Source: Jeotgalicoccus psychrophilus DSM 19085
GTDB lineage: Bacteria > Bacillota > Bacilli > Staphylococcales > Salinicoccaceae
Direction of reading: 5' to 3'
Assembly (NCBI RefSeq): GCF_000425845.1
Contig: NZ_AUEF01000011.1
Span: 1-64,000 of the forward strand
DNA length: 64,000 bases
In this document: piece by piece, positions 35,064 to 43,900 of the stretch
Layout of the letters: each line of letters starts with the position of its first letter
Position numbering within the stretch: the stretch's first letter is position 1
Translations under genes and position numbers: made by a program
Notes under the pieces: model-generated
What the model saw: the letters and a program-made list of their open reading frames with translations, nothing else
Database searches by the model: none
What the model was told of the DNA's origin: nothing

Positions 35064-35780
35064 TTATGGATTATTTGACCATAGCCCAGCGTGTTTCAGT
35101 ACAACACGTTTGTTTAATTTAAGCTGTGCGACAATCAGTTCTGCCAGATCTTCCGGCTGCATTACTTTCTCAGGATTGCCGTCAGTTAAGTTAAGTTCAA
35201 CAGCCATATCAGTTGCGACTGTACTTGGAGTTAATGTTGTCACGCGGATGTTATGCTTACGAACTTCCATCATCAGTGATTCACTTAAGCCGATTACTGC
35301 TGCTTTCGACGCAGAGTATGCACTTGTGATTGCTCCGCCTTTTTGACCTGCAGTTGATGAAATATTAATAATATCCCCTGTATTGCGTTCAATCATTTCA
35401 GGAAGTACAGCACGAGTTGTGTAGTATACGCCGTTCACGTTAACATTAAGAATGTTTGTCCATTCTTTTGGAGTCAGCTCCATAAAGCTGCCGAATTTCG
35501 AAATACCTGCGTTGTTTAACAGAATATCAATTGGACCAAGTTCTCCGCGGATTGCTTCCACCGCTGAAGTAATTGCATCTATATCAGATACATCGGCTGC
35601 TGCTACTGCTGTTTTAACATCGTAGTTTTTAAGCTCTTCCTGTACTTGTTTCAGGTTTTCAATCGAACGGCCAACCAGTCCGATATTTACACCCTCTGCT
35701 GCAAGAGCAAGTGCTGTCGCACGGCCGATGCCGCGTCCTGCACCTGTAATTAGTGCTGTTTTACCGCTTATATTTTGCAT
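35064..35780 (-). CDS. short-chain dehydrogenase/reductase (paralogue of 8559-9278)
   Basis: A 238-residue classical [11 protein letters not shown] cofactor loop (about 12-19), NNAG, catalytic S-x12-Y-S-A-S-K in AYSASKAAV. Similar along its whole length to the SDR at 8559-9278 and shares its ending, so the two came from one duplication or were inherited as a pair. Resembles FabG-like 3-ketoacyl reductases, but the real FabG normally sits in a fatty-acid operon. The substrate is unknown. AAAGGAG precedes the ATG. Confidence 0.85.
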   Translation of the reverse strand: MQNISGKTALITGAGRGIGRATALALAAEGVNIGLVGRSIENLKQVQEELKNYDVKTAVAAADVSDIDAITSAVEAIRGELGPIDILLNNAGISKFGSFMELTPKEWTNILNVNVNGVYYTTRAVLPEMIERNTGDIINISSTAGQKGGAITSAYSASKAAVIGLSESLMMEVRKHNIRVTTLTPSTVATDMAVELNLTDGNPEKVMQPEDLAELIVAQLKLNKRVVLKHAGLWSNNP

Positions 35781-35847
35781 GTTGAAATCTCCTTTAACTC
35801 TTTACTTTCATTAGTAATTTTAGCATGTTCCTTACTTTTTTCATAAC

Positions 35848-36528
35848 TTATGAGTTTAAAATACCGGGCAATTCATGGAGATCTTTAATCTCATAATCAG
35901 CACTTATTTTAGATAAATTCTCCAAGCTGTAAGGATTGTACAAGACTGCATCGATACCCGCCGCGCGGGCTCCGGCAATGTCAGAAACTAAACTGTCACC
36001 AACCATCAGTATTTCAGACGCTTTTAACTTTGCCCTGTCCATACTCTCTATGAAGAAGTTTATATTTGGTTTTGCATATCCGATGTCATCAGAGACATAT
36101 AAGTCAGTAAAATATTTCTTCAGTTCTGACAGCTGCAGTCTATTCTCCTGCATTGTTAAAACACCGTTCGAAGCCGCGTATATTTTATAATCTGCTGAGA
36201 GCTCTTTTAACACTTCTTCAATACCAGGTTCCATAATGTACTGTTCGCCGAGTAATTTCCCAAAATGTTCTTTAGCAAGATTGCTGTCATAATTCAAGCC
36301 AAGTGTTTCCGACAGCTCAGCGAATCTTATATCCAGTACTTCTGCCACAGTCAGCAGTTCTTCTTTCTGCTGTTTCCATAAACGTTGATCAATCGCAGAA
36401 AACGATTCAAATACATTTTTGTTATATTCGAGATTGAGCGTTGAAAAAGTTTCTTTCAATGCACTCTCACTGCATTTTTTAAAGTTAAATACTGTATCAT
36501 CAATATCCAGAAAAATTACTTTATACAT
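35848..36528 (-). CDS. YjjG-family HAD nucleotidase
   Basis: A 226-residue HAD hydrolase of the YjjG/YfnB branch, which removes phosphate from noncanonical pyrimidine nucleotides. Motif I is FLDIDDTVFNF (about 6-16) with DxDDT, motif II YAASNG, motif III Lys in GYAKPNINFF, motif IV MVGDSLVSDIAGA. The four-helix cap between motifs I and II is of the expected size. GGGAGA precedes the ATG. It is a single-gene unit. Confidence 0.88.
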   Translation of the reverse strand: MYKVIFLDIDDTVFNFKKCSESALKETFSTLNLEYNKNVFESFSAIDQRLWKQQKEELLTVAEVLDIRFAELSETLGLNYDSNLAKEHFGKLLGEQYIMEPGIEEVLKELSADYKIYAASNGVLTMQENRLQLSELKKYFTDLYVSDDIGYAKPNINFFIESMDRAKLKASEILMVGDSLVSDIAGARAAGIDAVLYNPYSLENLSKISADYEIKDLHELPGILNS

Positions 36529-36663
36529 AGCTGTTCTCCCAACATTTATGTCATTATAACCTTAATGAGACTATATCAATAAAAATAATGATACTCAACA
36601 GTTTCATTTTCACATTGATTTATTATATTCTTAAGTCAGAATCTAAATAAATGAGGTGCAATG

Positions 36664-37047
36664 ATGAATATTATCGTTACCAGCCTATTCGTGGATGATC
36701 AGGATAAAGCATTAAAATTCTATACGGATGTTCTCGGTTTTGTAAAAAAACATGACGTCCCTGCAGGTAATTTCAGATGGATTACTGTTGTCTCGAAGGA
36801 CGATGAAAACGGTACGGAACTTGTCCTTGAACCTAATGACAATATCGCTGCCCAGGATTATCAGAACAGCTTGATGCAGCAGGGCATCCCTGCAACAATG
36901 TTCGGTGTTAATGATATAGACAAAGAATATGAACGGCTAGAAACACTCGGCGTTGAATTTACGATGGAACCGACGGCAGCCGGCGATATGAAACTCGCAG
37001 TGTTTAACGATACGTGCGGTAATTTGATTCAGCTTATAGAACAGTAA
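36664..37047 (+). CDS. VOC-family (glyoxalase-like) protein
   Basis: A 127-residue VOC fold protein with two beta-alpha-beta-beta-beta modules. NIIVTSLFVDDQDKALKFYTDVLGF opens the first (FYTDVLGF is typical), and GDMKLAVFNDTCGNLIQLIE closes the second. Members of this subgroup are often called glyoxalase/bleomycin resistance/dioxygenase-like, without a known substrate. The second of two adjacent ATG codons is better spaced from GAGGTG. Confidence 0.83.
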   Translation: MNIIVTSLFVDDQDKALKFYTDVLGFVKKHDVPAGNFRWITVVSKDDENGTELVLEPNDNIAAQDYQNSLMQQGIPATMFGVNDIDKEYERLETLGVEFTMEPTAAGDMKLAVFNDTCGNLIQLIEQ

Positions 37048-37084
37048 AAAAAGAACACTTTCCGCTATGGGAGGTGTTCTTCAA
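37048..37084 (-). terminator. terminator of the alpha/beta hydrolase gene
   Basis: GAAGAACAC and GTGTTCTTT form the stem on the minus strand, followed by T residues; it may also serve the VOC gene. Confidence 0.75.
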
Positions 37085-37092
37085 CTTTCAGA

Positions 37093-37959
37093 CTAAGATG
37101 ATTTATTTAAAAACTTTAGAATCTCTTTATTGACCATATCCACTTCTTCCTGATTCACCCAGTGAGTCGCATCCTTAATCCAGGTTACCGATGCCGCATT
37201 TATAAACTTAAGACTTTCCTCTGCCAAGCGCTTTGACAGAAAGCGGTCTTGCTCTCCCCATATAATTTTTACAGGAACTTCAATTTTCTCTTTACTGATA
37301 TGCTTCATGCTGGAAGAGATAGCACGGTACCAGTTCAGCATGCTGGACAAAGCACCAAGTTTACTCCATGCCTGCTTATACTCCTTAATATCATTCTCTG
37401 TAAAAGTACCATCACGGCTGCTCCCTTTTAATACCTGTGCTGCATTTTTAAAATCTCTTCCGCTCAGTACTTTTTCAGGCAGTATCGGGATTTGAAAAAA
37501 TACCATGTACAGACTTCTAATTAACTGTGATGGTGTTTTAAGCAAAGCTTTTGGGAAGACACCCATATGAGGTATATTAATCGCGATAAACTTCTGTACG
37601 AACTCCGGATGCGTACTCACCAAATGCCATCCGACAGCACCGCCCCAGTCGTGACCGATAATTACTGCATCTTTTCTTTTGAAATGTTTAATCAGACCGA
37701 TAACATCCTGTTTAAGCTCGTTAATGACATACGCTTTTTTCCCTTTCGGTTTATCACTCTTATTATAGCCGCGCTGATCGGGCACAGCGACTCTGTAACC
37801 TGCTTCAGTGAGCATCTCAATCTGCTTTCTCCAGCCGTACCAGAAGTCCGGAAAACCGTGAAGAAGAATAACCAGTTCACCGTCTTTGGGACCTGTGACT
37901 GCAACGTGAAGCGTTATACCGTTCGTTTCAATATATTCAAATTCAATATTACTGTCCAT
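37093..37959 (-). CDS. alpha/beta hydrolase, epoxide hydrolase-like
   Basis: A 288-residue alpha/beta-fold enzyme. HGFPDFWYGW holds the oxyanion segment. GHDWGGAVGW has Asp in the nucleophile position, as in epoxide hydrolases and haloalkane dehalogenases rather than the Ser of esterases. WGEQDRFL carries the acid and DATHWVNQE the His. A hydrolytic attack through an Asp ester is therefore predicted. It lies 14 bases after the DUF4385 gene with a GGAGGAAG binding site, so the two are co-transcribed. Confidence 0.86.
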   Translation of the reverse strand: MDSNIEFEYIETNGITLHVAVTGPKDGELVILLHGFPDFWYGWRKQIEMLTEAGYRVAVPDQRGYNKSDKPKGKKAYVINELKQDVIGLIKHFKRKDAVIIGHDWGGAVGWHLVSTHPEFVQKFIAINIPHMGVFPKALLKTPSQLIRSLYMVFFQIPILPEKVLSGRDFKNAAQVLKGSSRDGTFTENDIKEYKQAWSKLGALSSMLNWYRAISSSMKHISKEKIEVPVKIIWGEQDRFLSKRLAEESLKFINAASVTWIKDATHWVNQEEVDMVNKEILKFLNKSS

Positions 37960-37973
37960 AAGACTTCCTCCAG

Positions 37974-38420
37974 TCAGCCATATTTCTTTTGATGTGCTTT
38001 CTTCAATTTCAAATACTCCTCATCTTCACGTACTTTAACCCATTTCTTTTCAAAAATAGCAGCTGATTCTGCTTTTTCAGGATCAATATCTCTTTCGTTC
38101 ACTTCACCATCTTTGTTGTATTTCCTGCCGCCTTTATAATTCGCATAACGCCGTGCTCTTGTATAACCCATCTGCAGAAATTTCCTTGCCATATCCATAC
38201 CGATAAAATCGTTTTTGTCTTTATAATCCAAATACATCTGATAAATTTTATCAGAAGATTCTTTGGCAATATCAGGTGTTTTAAAGCGCCAGTACTGAAG
38301 TATTTCACCTTTATAAGGTTCTACAAGCAGCACACCCTGCTCTCCTCTGCCTACCCTGTACAGTTCAGGCTGCTCACGAAAATTTATATTATCAAAATCC
38401 AAATCATAATCAAACGCCAT
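37974..38420 (-). CDS. DUF4385 protein
   Basis: A 148-residue, charged, cytosolic protein. The opening FDYDLDFDNINFREQPELYRVGRGEQGVLL (only part cited) with YRVGRGEQGVLLVEPYK, and later GMDMARKFLQMGYTRARRY, matches DUF4385 as I recall it. The function is unknown. It precedes the epoxide hydrolase-like gene in a two-gene unit and has AGGAGG before the ATG. Confidence 0.78.
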   Translation of the reverse strand: MAFDYDLDFDNINFREQPELYRVGRGEQGVLLVEPYKGEILQYWRFKTPDIAKESSDKIYQMYLDYKDKNDFIGMDMARKFLQMGYTRARRYANYKGGRKYNKDGEVNERDIDPEKAESAAIFEKKWVKVREDEEYLKLKKAHQKKYG

Positions 38421-38486
38421 AATAACTGCCTCCTCTTATAATTTATAATACCCAACTTGTTAACTTATAAAAGTTTAGATCAAAAC

Positions 38487-38518
38487 AAAAAGCACTCCCC
38501 ATTGCTGGGAAGTGCTTT
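38487..38518 (-). terminator. terminator copy 1 of a threefold repeat
   Basis: AGCACTCCCC-ATTGCT-GGGAAGTGCT with T-rich sequence on the minus strand. Near-identical hairpins recur at 38842-38873 and 39497-39532, each behind a separate gene. Confidence 0.88.
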
Positions 38519-38527
38519 GCAACATTA

Positions 38528-38764
38528 TTATTTATCATCTGTAACTTCGAAAGTGTATGCATTAGTAAAGTCATTATGAATGACCAGTGAATAACTATGA
38601 CCATTATCCAGCGCCTGTGTTGTCAGATTATCAATTTCCTGCCAATTAAAATATGACTCAATTAGTCCAAATGCCAATACCCCGATGGCACCTCCCCCGA
38701 CGATTACTGCCCCTGTACGAAAGTATATATTCTTCATAAATTTAAAAATAAAATTCTCCCCCAA
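38528..38764 (-). CDS. small membrane protein, unknown function
   Basis: Up to 78 residues with one membrane segment (GAVIVGGGAIGVLAFGLIE). The start is unclear: TTG at 38764 coincides with a GGGGGAGAA ribosome-binding-like run, while the ATG at 38737 (MKNIYFRTGAV) has no binding site at normal spacing. It lies between two copies of the same terminator, so it is its own transcription unit. The soluble end has VIHNDFTNAYTFEVTDDK. No family recognised. Confidence 0.5.
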   Translation of the reverse strand: MGENFIFKFMKNIYFRTGAVIVGGGAIGVLAFGLIESYFNWQEIDNLTTQALDNGHSYSLVIHNDFTNAYTFEVTDDK

Positions 38765-38841
38765 TGTTTTTTATATGTATCTGAACAATTAATATACATG
38801 TTATCATACGTAACTCTACTTTGAAATATTCGTATATAAGC

Positions 38842-38873
38842 AAAAAGCACTCCCCATTGCTGGGAAGTGCTCT
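38842..38873 (-). terminator. terminator copy 2 of a threefold repeat
   Basis: AGCACTTCCC-AGCAAT-GGGGAGTGCT on the minus strand, followed by TTTTTGC. Same core as copies 1 and 3. Confidence 0.85.
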
Positions 38874-38877
38874 AAAT

Positions 38878-39432
38878 CTATTTACTTAACTGTTTGATTA
38901 AATCAACAAATGCATCTACTGCTGACTGTAAGAACTCTACAGTGCCTTCGTTATTAATTTTTCCGTCATCATCAATTAAATCAAAGGAATTGGCGATATA
39001 CACCTCTGGCTGCTGCAACGGGTGCATATTTAAAAATACCAATGACTGGCGTAAGTGATGATTCGCACCAAATCCGCTTAAATTGGATGGGGACTGACTC
39101 ATGACCAATGCAGGTTTGCTATCCCACTTACTCTGGCCGTATGGGCGGGAACCTACATCTAATGCGTTCTTCATTGCACCTGACATCGATCGGTTATACT
39201 CAGGTGTTGCGAATAATACCGCATCCACTTCATTTAATTTACTGCGGAACTCATCGTATTCTTGTGGTGCACCTGCTTCTGTATCAATATCTTCGTTATA
39301 TAAAGGTAGATTTCCAATATCGATAAACTCTGTTTCATATTCGGACGGGAATAATTCAGCGACGTTTTCGGCAATCTTTCTAGTAACAGATTCTTTTCTA
39401 AGACTTCCAACTATAATACCAACTTTTGTCAT
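38878..39432 (-). CDS. NADPH-dependent FMN reductase-like flavoprotein
   Basis: A 184-residue flavodoxin-fold protein. GSLRKESVTRKIAENVAELF (partly cited: GSLRKES at about 9-15) is the FMN phosphate loop, and TPEYNRSMSGAMKNALDV is the family signature. Members reduce FMN or azo and quinone compounds with NAD(P)H. AGGAAGG precedes the ATG. Confidence 0.87.
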   Translation of the reverse strand: MTKVGIIVGSLRKESVTRKIAENVAELFPSEYETEFIDIGNLPLYNEDIDTEAGAPQEYDEFRSKLNEVDAVLFATPEYNRSMSGAMKNALDVGSRPYGQSKWDSKPALVMSQSPSNLSGFGANHHLRQSLVFLNMHPLQQPEVYIANSFDLIDDDGKINNEGTVEFLQSAVDAFVDLIKQLSK

Positions 39433-39496
39433 ATTTCATCATCCTTCCTATAATATTTAACACATTTAAAGTATAGAGGATGAAACCGCTCTAGAC

Positions 39497-39532
39497 AAAA
39501 AAAGCACTCCCCATTGCTGGGGAGTGCTTTTT
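39497..39532 (-). terminator. terminator copy 3, behind rpsI
   Basis: AAAAAGCACTCCCC-AGCAAT-GGGGAGTGCTTTTTTT on the minus strand. This is the fully paired version of the three copies, and ends the rplM-rpsI transcript. Confidence 0.92.
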
Positions 39533-39549
39533 CAATATATAAATATATA

Positions 39550-39942
39550 TTAACGTTTTGAGAATTGTGGAGAACGACGGGCTTTTTTAAGTCCGTATTT
39601 GTAACGTTCTTTCATACGTGGGTCACGTGTTAAGAGTCCAGCTCTTTTCAGCGCGCCGCGGTGTTCCGGATCTGCTTCAAGTAAAGCTCTTGCAATACCG
39701 TGACGGATTGCTTGTGCCTGACCTGTGAAGCCACCACCGTGAACATTTACCAATACATCGTAGTTACCTTCTGTTTCTGTAACTGAGAATGGCTGGTTTA
39801 AATCTAAAATTAAGCTTTCAAATGGAAGATAGTCTCTCATATCGCGTCCGTTAACTGTTACTTTACCTTCACCTGGTACTAAACGTACACGTGCAACTGA
39901 GTGCTTACGACGTCCAGTTCCTTGATATTCTACTTTAGCCAA
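39550..39942 (-). CDS. rpsI: 30S ribosomal protein S9
   Basis: S9 (130 residues) sits in the head of the small subunit with its C-terminal tail reaching the P-site tRNA. Hallmarks are [13 protein letters not shown] at the N-terminus and the basic tail ending SPQFSKR, whose last Lys-Arg touch tRNA. It lies 19 bases after rplM, in the standard rplM-rpsI pair, and ends at a strong terminator. Confidence 0.97.
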   Translation of the reverse strand: MAKVEYQGTGRRKHSVARVRLVPGEGKVTVNGRDMRDYLPFESLILDLNQPFSVTETEGNYDVLVNVHGGGFTGQAQAIRHGIARALLEADPEHRGALKRAGLLTRDPRMKERYKYGLKKARRSPQFSKR

Positions 39943-39961
39943 ATGTTTTCCCTCCTAGTCC

Positions 39962-40399
39962 TTAACCACGTAACTCGTAGTTTACAGGTTGTTGTGCAAC
40001 GTGTGGATGATTTTCTCCACCGTATACAAATAATTTTTTGCCTTGTTTACGTCCTAATGGATTCTTAGGTAACATTCCTTTGATAGAAGTTTCTAATAAT
40101 CTCATTGGGTTTTTCTCTCTTAATTCACCAGCTGATACTGATTTGATTCCACCAACATGACCTGTGTGTCTGTAGTAGATTTTTTGTGAATCTTTTTTAC
40201 CTGTTAATACGATCTCACTAGCGTTGATTACGATAACGTAATCACCTGAATCTACGTGAGGTGTAAAAGTTGGTTTGTGTTTCCCGCGTAATATTGTTGC
40301 TACTTCTGTAGATAAGCGACCTAATGTTTTACCCGCTGCATCTACAACAAACCATTTACGTTCGATAGTTGACTCATTAGCCATAAACGTTTGATCCAT
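39962..40399 (-). CDS. rplM: 50S ribosomal protein L13
   Basis: L13 (145 residues) is an early-assembly 23S-binding protein. [18 protein letters not shown] and [21 protein letters not shown] (core PKNPLGR) are the signatures. The start is the first ATG ([10 protein letters not shown]), in agreement with staphylococcal L13. The gene has its own promoter and a leader RNA at 40400-40525, so it is expected to be autoregulated. Confidence 0.97.
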   Translation of the reverse strand: MDQTFMANESTIERKWFVVDAAGKTLGRLSTEVATILRGKHKPTFTPHVDSGDYVIVINASEIVLTGKKDSQKIYYRHTGHVGGIKSVSAGELREKNPMRLLETSIKGMLPKNPLGRKQGKKLFVYGGENHPHVAQQPVNYELRG

Positions 40400-40525
40400 A
40401 GTAATTTCCTCCTAAATCTCGTTCTATATTGTCGTTTTAAATTAGTCGTTTTTGTCTTTTTATATTCATTATCCTAATAAGTTTCCGGGGCCTATTAATC
40501 ATGGATGGATATAAAAATGTACCGT
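40400..40525 (-). promoter_or_regulatory. L13-leader-like 5' untranslated RNA
   Basis: About 125 bases lie between the promoter and rplM. TTTTTATATCC near the 5' end can pair with GGATAATGAATATAAAAA further on, enclosing TTAATAGG-CCCCGGAAA-CTTATTAGG. This long stem with an internal hairpin is consistent with the L13 leader of Firmicutes, where L13 represses its own mRNA. The identification is by position and fold drawn by eye. Confidence 0.6.
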
Positions 40526-40530
40526 TAATT

Positions 40531-40559
40531 ATTATATAATCGAACCGTCATAAAGTCAA
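40531..40559 (-). promoter_or_regulatory. sigma-A promoter of rplM-rpsI
   Basis: On the minus strand TTGACT (40554-40559), 17 bases, TATAAT (40531-40536). Confidence 0.85.
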
Positions 40560-40576
40560 TGTTTTCATGACAACTT

Positions 40577-41311
40577 TTACATCTTTTTATACCATACTTT
40601 TTCCAGATAAAGACCTTCGGCCGGTGCTGTTTTAGGAATAACTGTTCTGTCTTTAGCTGCAATCATATTCAGCGTGTCCGGCGTTCTGATACCTCTCCCG
40701 CATTCCAGAACGTATGCTGCAATGACGCGCACCATGTTATACAGAAAGCCCGTACCGGTAATAACAAATTCAAAGCCGTCGTTTGTTTCAAGCACTTTAA
40801 ATTCTTTAATTGTCCGCACTTTATTTTTAATTTCTCCCTTGGCACTGGAGAACGTCGTAAAGTCATGTGTGCCGATAAACGGGTGCATTGCCTCTTTCAT
40901 CGCTGCGATATCCAGCGCATATGGGTAATGCGTCTTCAATCCGTCGTAAAACGGGTTTTTAGTACCCGTGTAGACCTTATAGCGGTAGGTCTTCCCAGCT
41001 GCATCAAACCGGGAATGAAAGTCGTCAGCGGCAATTTGCACGTCATTAATCATTATATCATCCGGCATCGCTCTGTTTAAAATAAATTTCCATTTTTCAG
41101 GCGGTATGTCTAGGGGAGTGTCGAAATGAAAATATTGCTCCACAGCATGTACGCCTGCGTCTGTTCGTGATGATGCAATAATACGTGTAAATTCTTTGTG
41201 CATCCGTTTCAGCTGTTTTTCTATCGTGCCCTGCACAGTCCGGAAGTCATGCTGATACTGAAATCCGCTGAAGTTCCGTCCGTTATATGAAATGTTTACT
41301 GCCACTCTCAT
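40577..41311 (-). CDS. truA: tRNA pseudouridine(38-40) synthase TruA
   Basis: TruA (244 residues) converts uridines 38-40 of tRNA anticodon arms to pseudouridine. The catalytic Asp is in SSRTDAGVHA. N-terminal SYNGRNFSGFQYQ and C-terminal GTGFLYNMVRVIAAY are typical. It is the last gene of the ecfA1-ecfA2-ecfT-truA run and starts five bases after ecfT. No terminator is obvious before the rplM promoter, so read-through into rplM is likely. Confidence 0.95.
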   Translation of the reverse strand: MRVAVNISYNGRNFSGFQYQHDFRTVQGTIEKQLKRMHKEFTRIIASSRTDAGVHAVEQYFHFDTPLDIPPEKWKFILNRAMPDDIMINDVQIAADDFHSRFDAAGKTYRYKVYTGTKNPFYDGLKTHYPYALDIAAMKEAMHPFIGTHDFTTFSSAKGEIKNKVRTIKEFKVLETNDGFEFVITGTGFLYNMVRVIAAYVLECGRGIRTPDTLNMIAAKDRTVIPKTAPAEGLYLEKVWYKKM

Positions 41312-41316
41312 TTAGT

Positions 41317-42114
41317 TCACTGCCTTACAAATATTAATAATGCGCCGAATAACACAAGCACGAGGAGCGCAATTGTATCCCGTGTTTCCCAGGACAGAAG
41401 ACGGTAGTGCGTTCTGCCTTCTTCACCCTGATAGCCTCTGACTTCCATAGCAATCGCCATTTCTTCAGCACGCTTAAACGCAGACATAAAGAGCGGAATG
41501 AATATCGGCACCAGTGCATTAATGCGCTGTTTTAAATTCCCTGTCATAAATGTCGAGCCGCGTGCACTCTGTGCTTTAATTATTTTCTCCGTTTCGTCCA
41601 TCAGCGTTGGAATAAATCTCAATGAGATCGACATCATCATCGCAATTTCATGCACAGGAACTTTTAAAGCTTTAAGCGGTCTGCACAGTTTTTCAATCGC
41701 ATCCGTCAGTTCAATCGGACTTGTTGTCAGCGTCATCAGCGTCGTAATCACAACGAGAAGAATCAGCCGGATTGTAATATAAATACCGGTAACAAGTCCT
41801 TCTGATTCGATTGTGAAGAACCCGCCGTCAATTAGTACCGTTCCGCCTTTAGTTAAGAACAGATGCATCAGAAATGTAAATATTAACAGGATAAAAATAA
41901 GCTTTAAACCGTTAAACAGAAATCTGATTGATAAGCCTGCCAGTTTAGTCATCGCCAGGACAAACAGTATTAACAAACCATAGCCGAGCCAGTGATTTGC
42001 AAAGAACACAATAATCATAAATAGAATAACAGTTAGGATTTTCGCTCTCGGGTCCAGGCTGTGAATCATACTATTTCCCGGGATATATCTCCCGAGCAGC
42101 ATCGAACTAAGCAT
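41317..42114 (-). CDS. ecfT: energy-coupling factor transporter transmembrane protein EcfT
   Basis: EcfT (265 residues from the ATG behind GGAGG) is the scaffold that joins the two ATPases to interchangeable vitamin-binding S components. About five to six membrane helices are followed by two cytoplasmic coupling helices with AARSxG-type motifs: QSARGSTF (about 165) and EVRGYQGEEGRT (about 225). The start lies eight bases inside the end of ecfA2. The region ahead of this start belongs to ecfA2 in another frame. Confidence 0.93.
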   Translation of the reverse strand: MLSSMLLGRYIPGNSMIHSLDPRAKILTVILFMIIVFFANHWLGYGLLILFVLAMTKLAGLSIRFLFNGLKLIFILLIFTFLMHLFLTKGGTVLIDGGFFTIESEGLVTGIYITIRLILLVVITTLMTLTTSPIELTDAIEKLCRPLKALKVPVHEIAMMMSISLRFIPTLMDETEKIIKAQSARGSTFMTGNLKQRINALVPIFIPLFMSAFKRAEEMAIAMEVRGYQGEEGRTHYRLLSWETRDTIALLVLVLFGALLIFVRQ

Positions 42115-42967
42115 TATTCTGCCTCCATTCCTTATACAGCTCAATAAATTCAGCTGTATTTTTTGGAGTGCCGTTTAATACTATGCCTTTTTCGTATAAA
42201 TCCTGAACAAGCTGAATCACGCGGGGAACTTCCAGGTTATAATGTTTCATAAAATGACTGTCGGTTAATATATCAGCAGTCCCGCCTTCTCCTGCAAGCT
42301 GTCCTTCAGCCATGACTTTCACTTCATCTGTAAACTCTAAAACATCATTCATATCATGTGTAATTAAAATTACTGTAATACCCATTTTTTTATACACATC
42401 GTAAAACAGCTGCATTGTTTCATCATGACTTAGCGGGTCAAGACCCGCTGTCGGTTCGTCCAGTATTAAAATACTCGGCTCCATCGCTAAAATTCCTGCG
42501 ATTGCAACTTTTCTCATCTGCCCGCCCGAAAGTTCAAAAGGACTTTTCTCAAGTAGTGATTCATGAACATTAAGAAGGTCCAGATAGTAGCACGCTTTTT
42601 CTTTGGCAGCTTCTTCACTGACTCCCATATTCATCGGTCCGAACATTACATCTTTCAATACTGTACTTTCAAACAGCTGGTGCTCCGGAAACTGAAACAC
42701 CATGCCGACTTTAGCTTTTGCCTGATGGATAACCTTTTGCTTTGTTTTCTTCTGCAGTACAACACCGTCTGTTTCAACTGTACCCGAGCTCGGCAGAATC
42801 AAGCCGTTCATCGTCTGAATCAGCGTAGACTTACCGCTCCCTGTATGACCGATTAATCCATAAAACTTCCCCGATTCAAATGTCGTATTTATATTTTTTA
42901 ACGCCAGATATTCGAATGGAGACTTACGGTTATAAAACACATTTACATCCGCAAACTTTATCGTCAT
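42107..42967 (-). CDS. ecfA2: energy-coupling factor ATPase EcfA2
   Basis: A 286-residue ABC ATPase of the ECF vitamin importer module. Walker A GHTGSGKST, signature LSGGQMRK, Walker B ILILDEPTAG, H-loop in LITHDM. The C-terminal extension (about 225-286), with long helix YKEWRQNN, is typical of ECF ATPases. Overlaps ecfA1 by four bases. Works with EcfA1, EcfT and S components encoded elsewhere. Confidence 0.95.
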   Translation of the reverse strand: MTIKFADVNVFYNRKSPFEYLALKNINTTFESGKFYGLIGHTGSGKSTLIQTMNGLILPSSGTVETDGVVLQKKTKQKVIHQAKAKVGMVFQFPEHQLFESTVLKDVMFGPMNMGVSEEAAKEKACYYLDLLNVHESLLEKSPFELSGGQMRKVAIAGILAMEPSILILDEPTAGLDPLSHDETMQLFYDVYKKMGITVILITHDMNDVLEFTDEVKVMAEGQLAGEGGTADILTDSHFMKHYNLEVPRVIQLVQDLYEKGIVLNGTPKNTAEFIELYKEWRQNNA

Positions 42968-43752
42968 AATCGCACCACCAGTTCTTCATGTGTCATATAA
43001 GAGCCGTCGAGCAGTGCATCTGAAATTTCTACCGTATACGGTACTTTTAAATTACTCTCCTGCAGCAGTTTCTTATCCCTGTACACTTCTTCCACTGAAC
43101 CCTGACCGACAATTGCCCCGCCGTTCATCACGATGACTCTGTCGCTCCGTTCAATTTCAGTTAAGTCATGAGTAATATAAAGAATCGTTGTATCCAGTTG
43201 TTCATGCAGTCTGCATAAGATAGACAGCACTTCTGTTCGTCCTTTAGGATCCAGCATTGATGTCGCTTCATCGAGAATAAGTACTTCCGGCTGCATCGCA
43301 AGTGCACCTGCGATTGCGACTCTCTGTTTCTGCCCGCCTGACAGACGGTGGGGTTCATGTGTACGGAATTCGAGCATATTAACGAGACTGAGAGCATACT
43401 CTGTACGTTCGATCATTTCTTCCCGTTCGAGACCCAGATTCTCAAGGCCGAATGCAACATCATCTTCAACAGTTGCTCCGACAAACTGGTTATCCGGATT
43501 CTGGAAGACAATCGCAAACTTACGTCTTAGCAGCTGCTTGTTCTCATCGGTTAAAAGTTCACCGCCAACGTAAATTTCACCTTCGTATTCTTCAATAATA
43601 CCCATGATAATTTTTACCAATGTACTTTTCCCTGAGCCGTTATGCCCGATTATCGAAGTCCATTCCCCCGCATTGAAAGGGATGGAGATATGATCCAGGG
43701 CATATGATTCTTCCGCCCGGTATTTAAATGCAATATCTTTTAATGAAATCAT
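42964..43752 (-). CDS. ecfA1: energy-coupling factor ATPase EcfA1
   Basis: A 262-residue ABC ATPase. Walker A GHNGSGKST, signature LSGGQKQR, Walker B LILDEATSML, H-loop in YITHDL. It forms the heterodimer with EcfA2. This is the staphylococcal/bacilli arrangement behind rplQ, but here a terminator hairpin (43779-43837) lies between rplQ and ecfA1, so the module may be partly separate from ribosomal transcription. Confidence 0.95.
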   Translation of the reverse strand: MISLKDIAFKYRAEESYALDHISIPFNAGEWTSIIGHNGSGKSTLVKIIMGIIEEYEGEIYVGGELLTDENKQLLRRKFAIVFQNPDNQFVGATVEDDVAFGLENLGLEREEMIERTEYALSLVNMLEFRTHEPHRLSGGQKQRVAIAGALAMQPEVLILDEATSMLDPKGRTEVLSILCRLHEQLDTTILYITHDLTEIERSDRVIVMNGGAIVGQGSVEEVYRDKKLLQESNLKVPYTVEISDALLDGSYMTHEELVVRL

Positions 43753-43778
43753 ATTTCCACCCCTTTAAAATTTTATGT

Positions 43779-43837
43779 AAAAAAAGCGCGTACCCTGCAA
43801 TAAGAGTCGCGCACTGATTGTTATATTGCAGGATACG
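43779..43837 (-). terminator. terminator after the ribosomal cluster (rplQ)
   Basis: On the minus strand GTATCCTGCAATATAA pairs with TTATTGCAGGGTAC, followed by GCGC and seven T residues. A smaller hairpin, GAGCCCGTAAGGGCTC, lies just ahead at 43854-43869. The long loop is unusual for a terminator. Confidence 0.7.
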
Positions 43838-43900
43838 TCGAGCTAGACGAATGAGCCCTTACGGGCTCACCATCATAACACTCACTCTGCTTTTAAAAGT

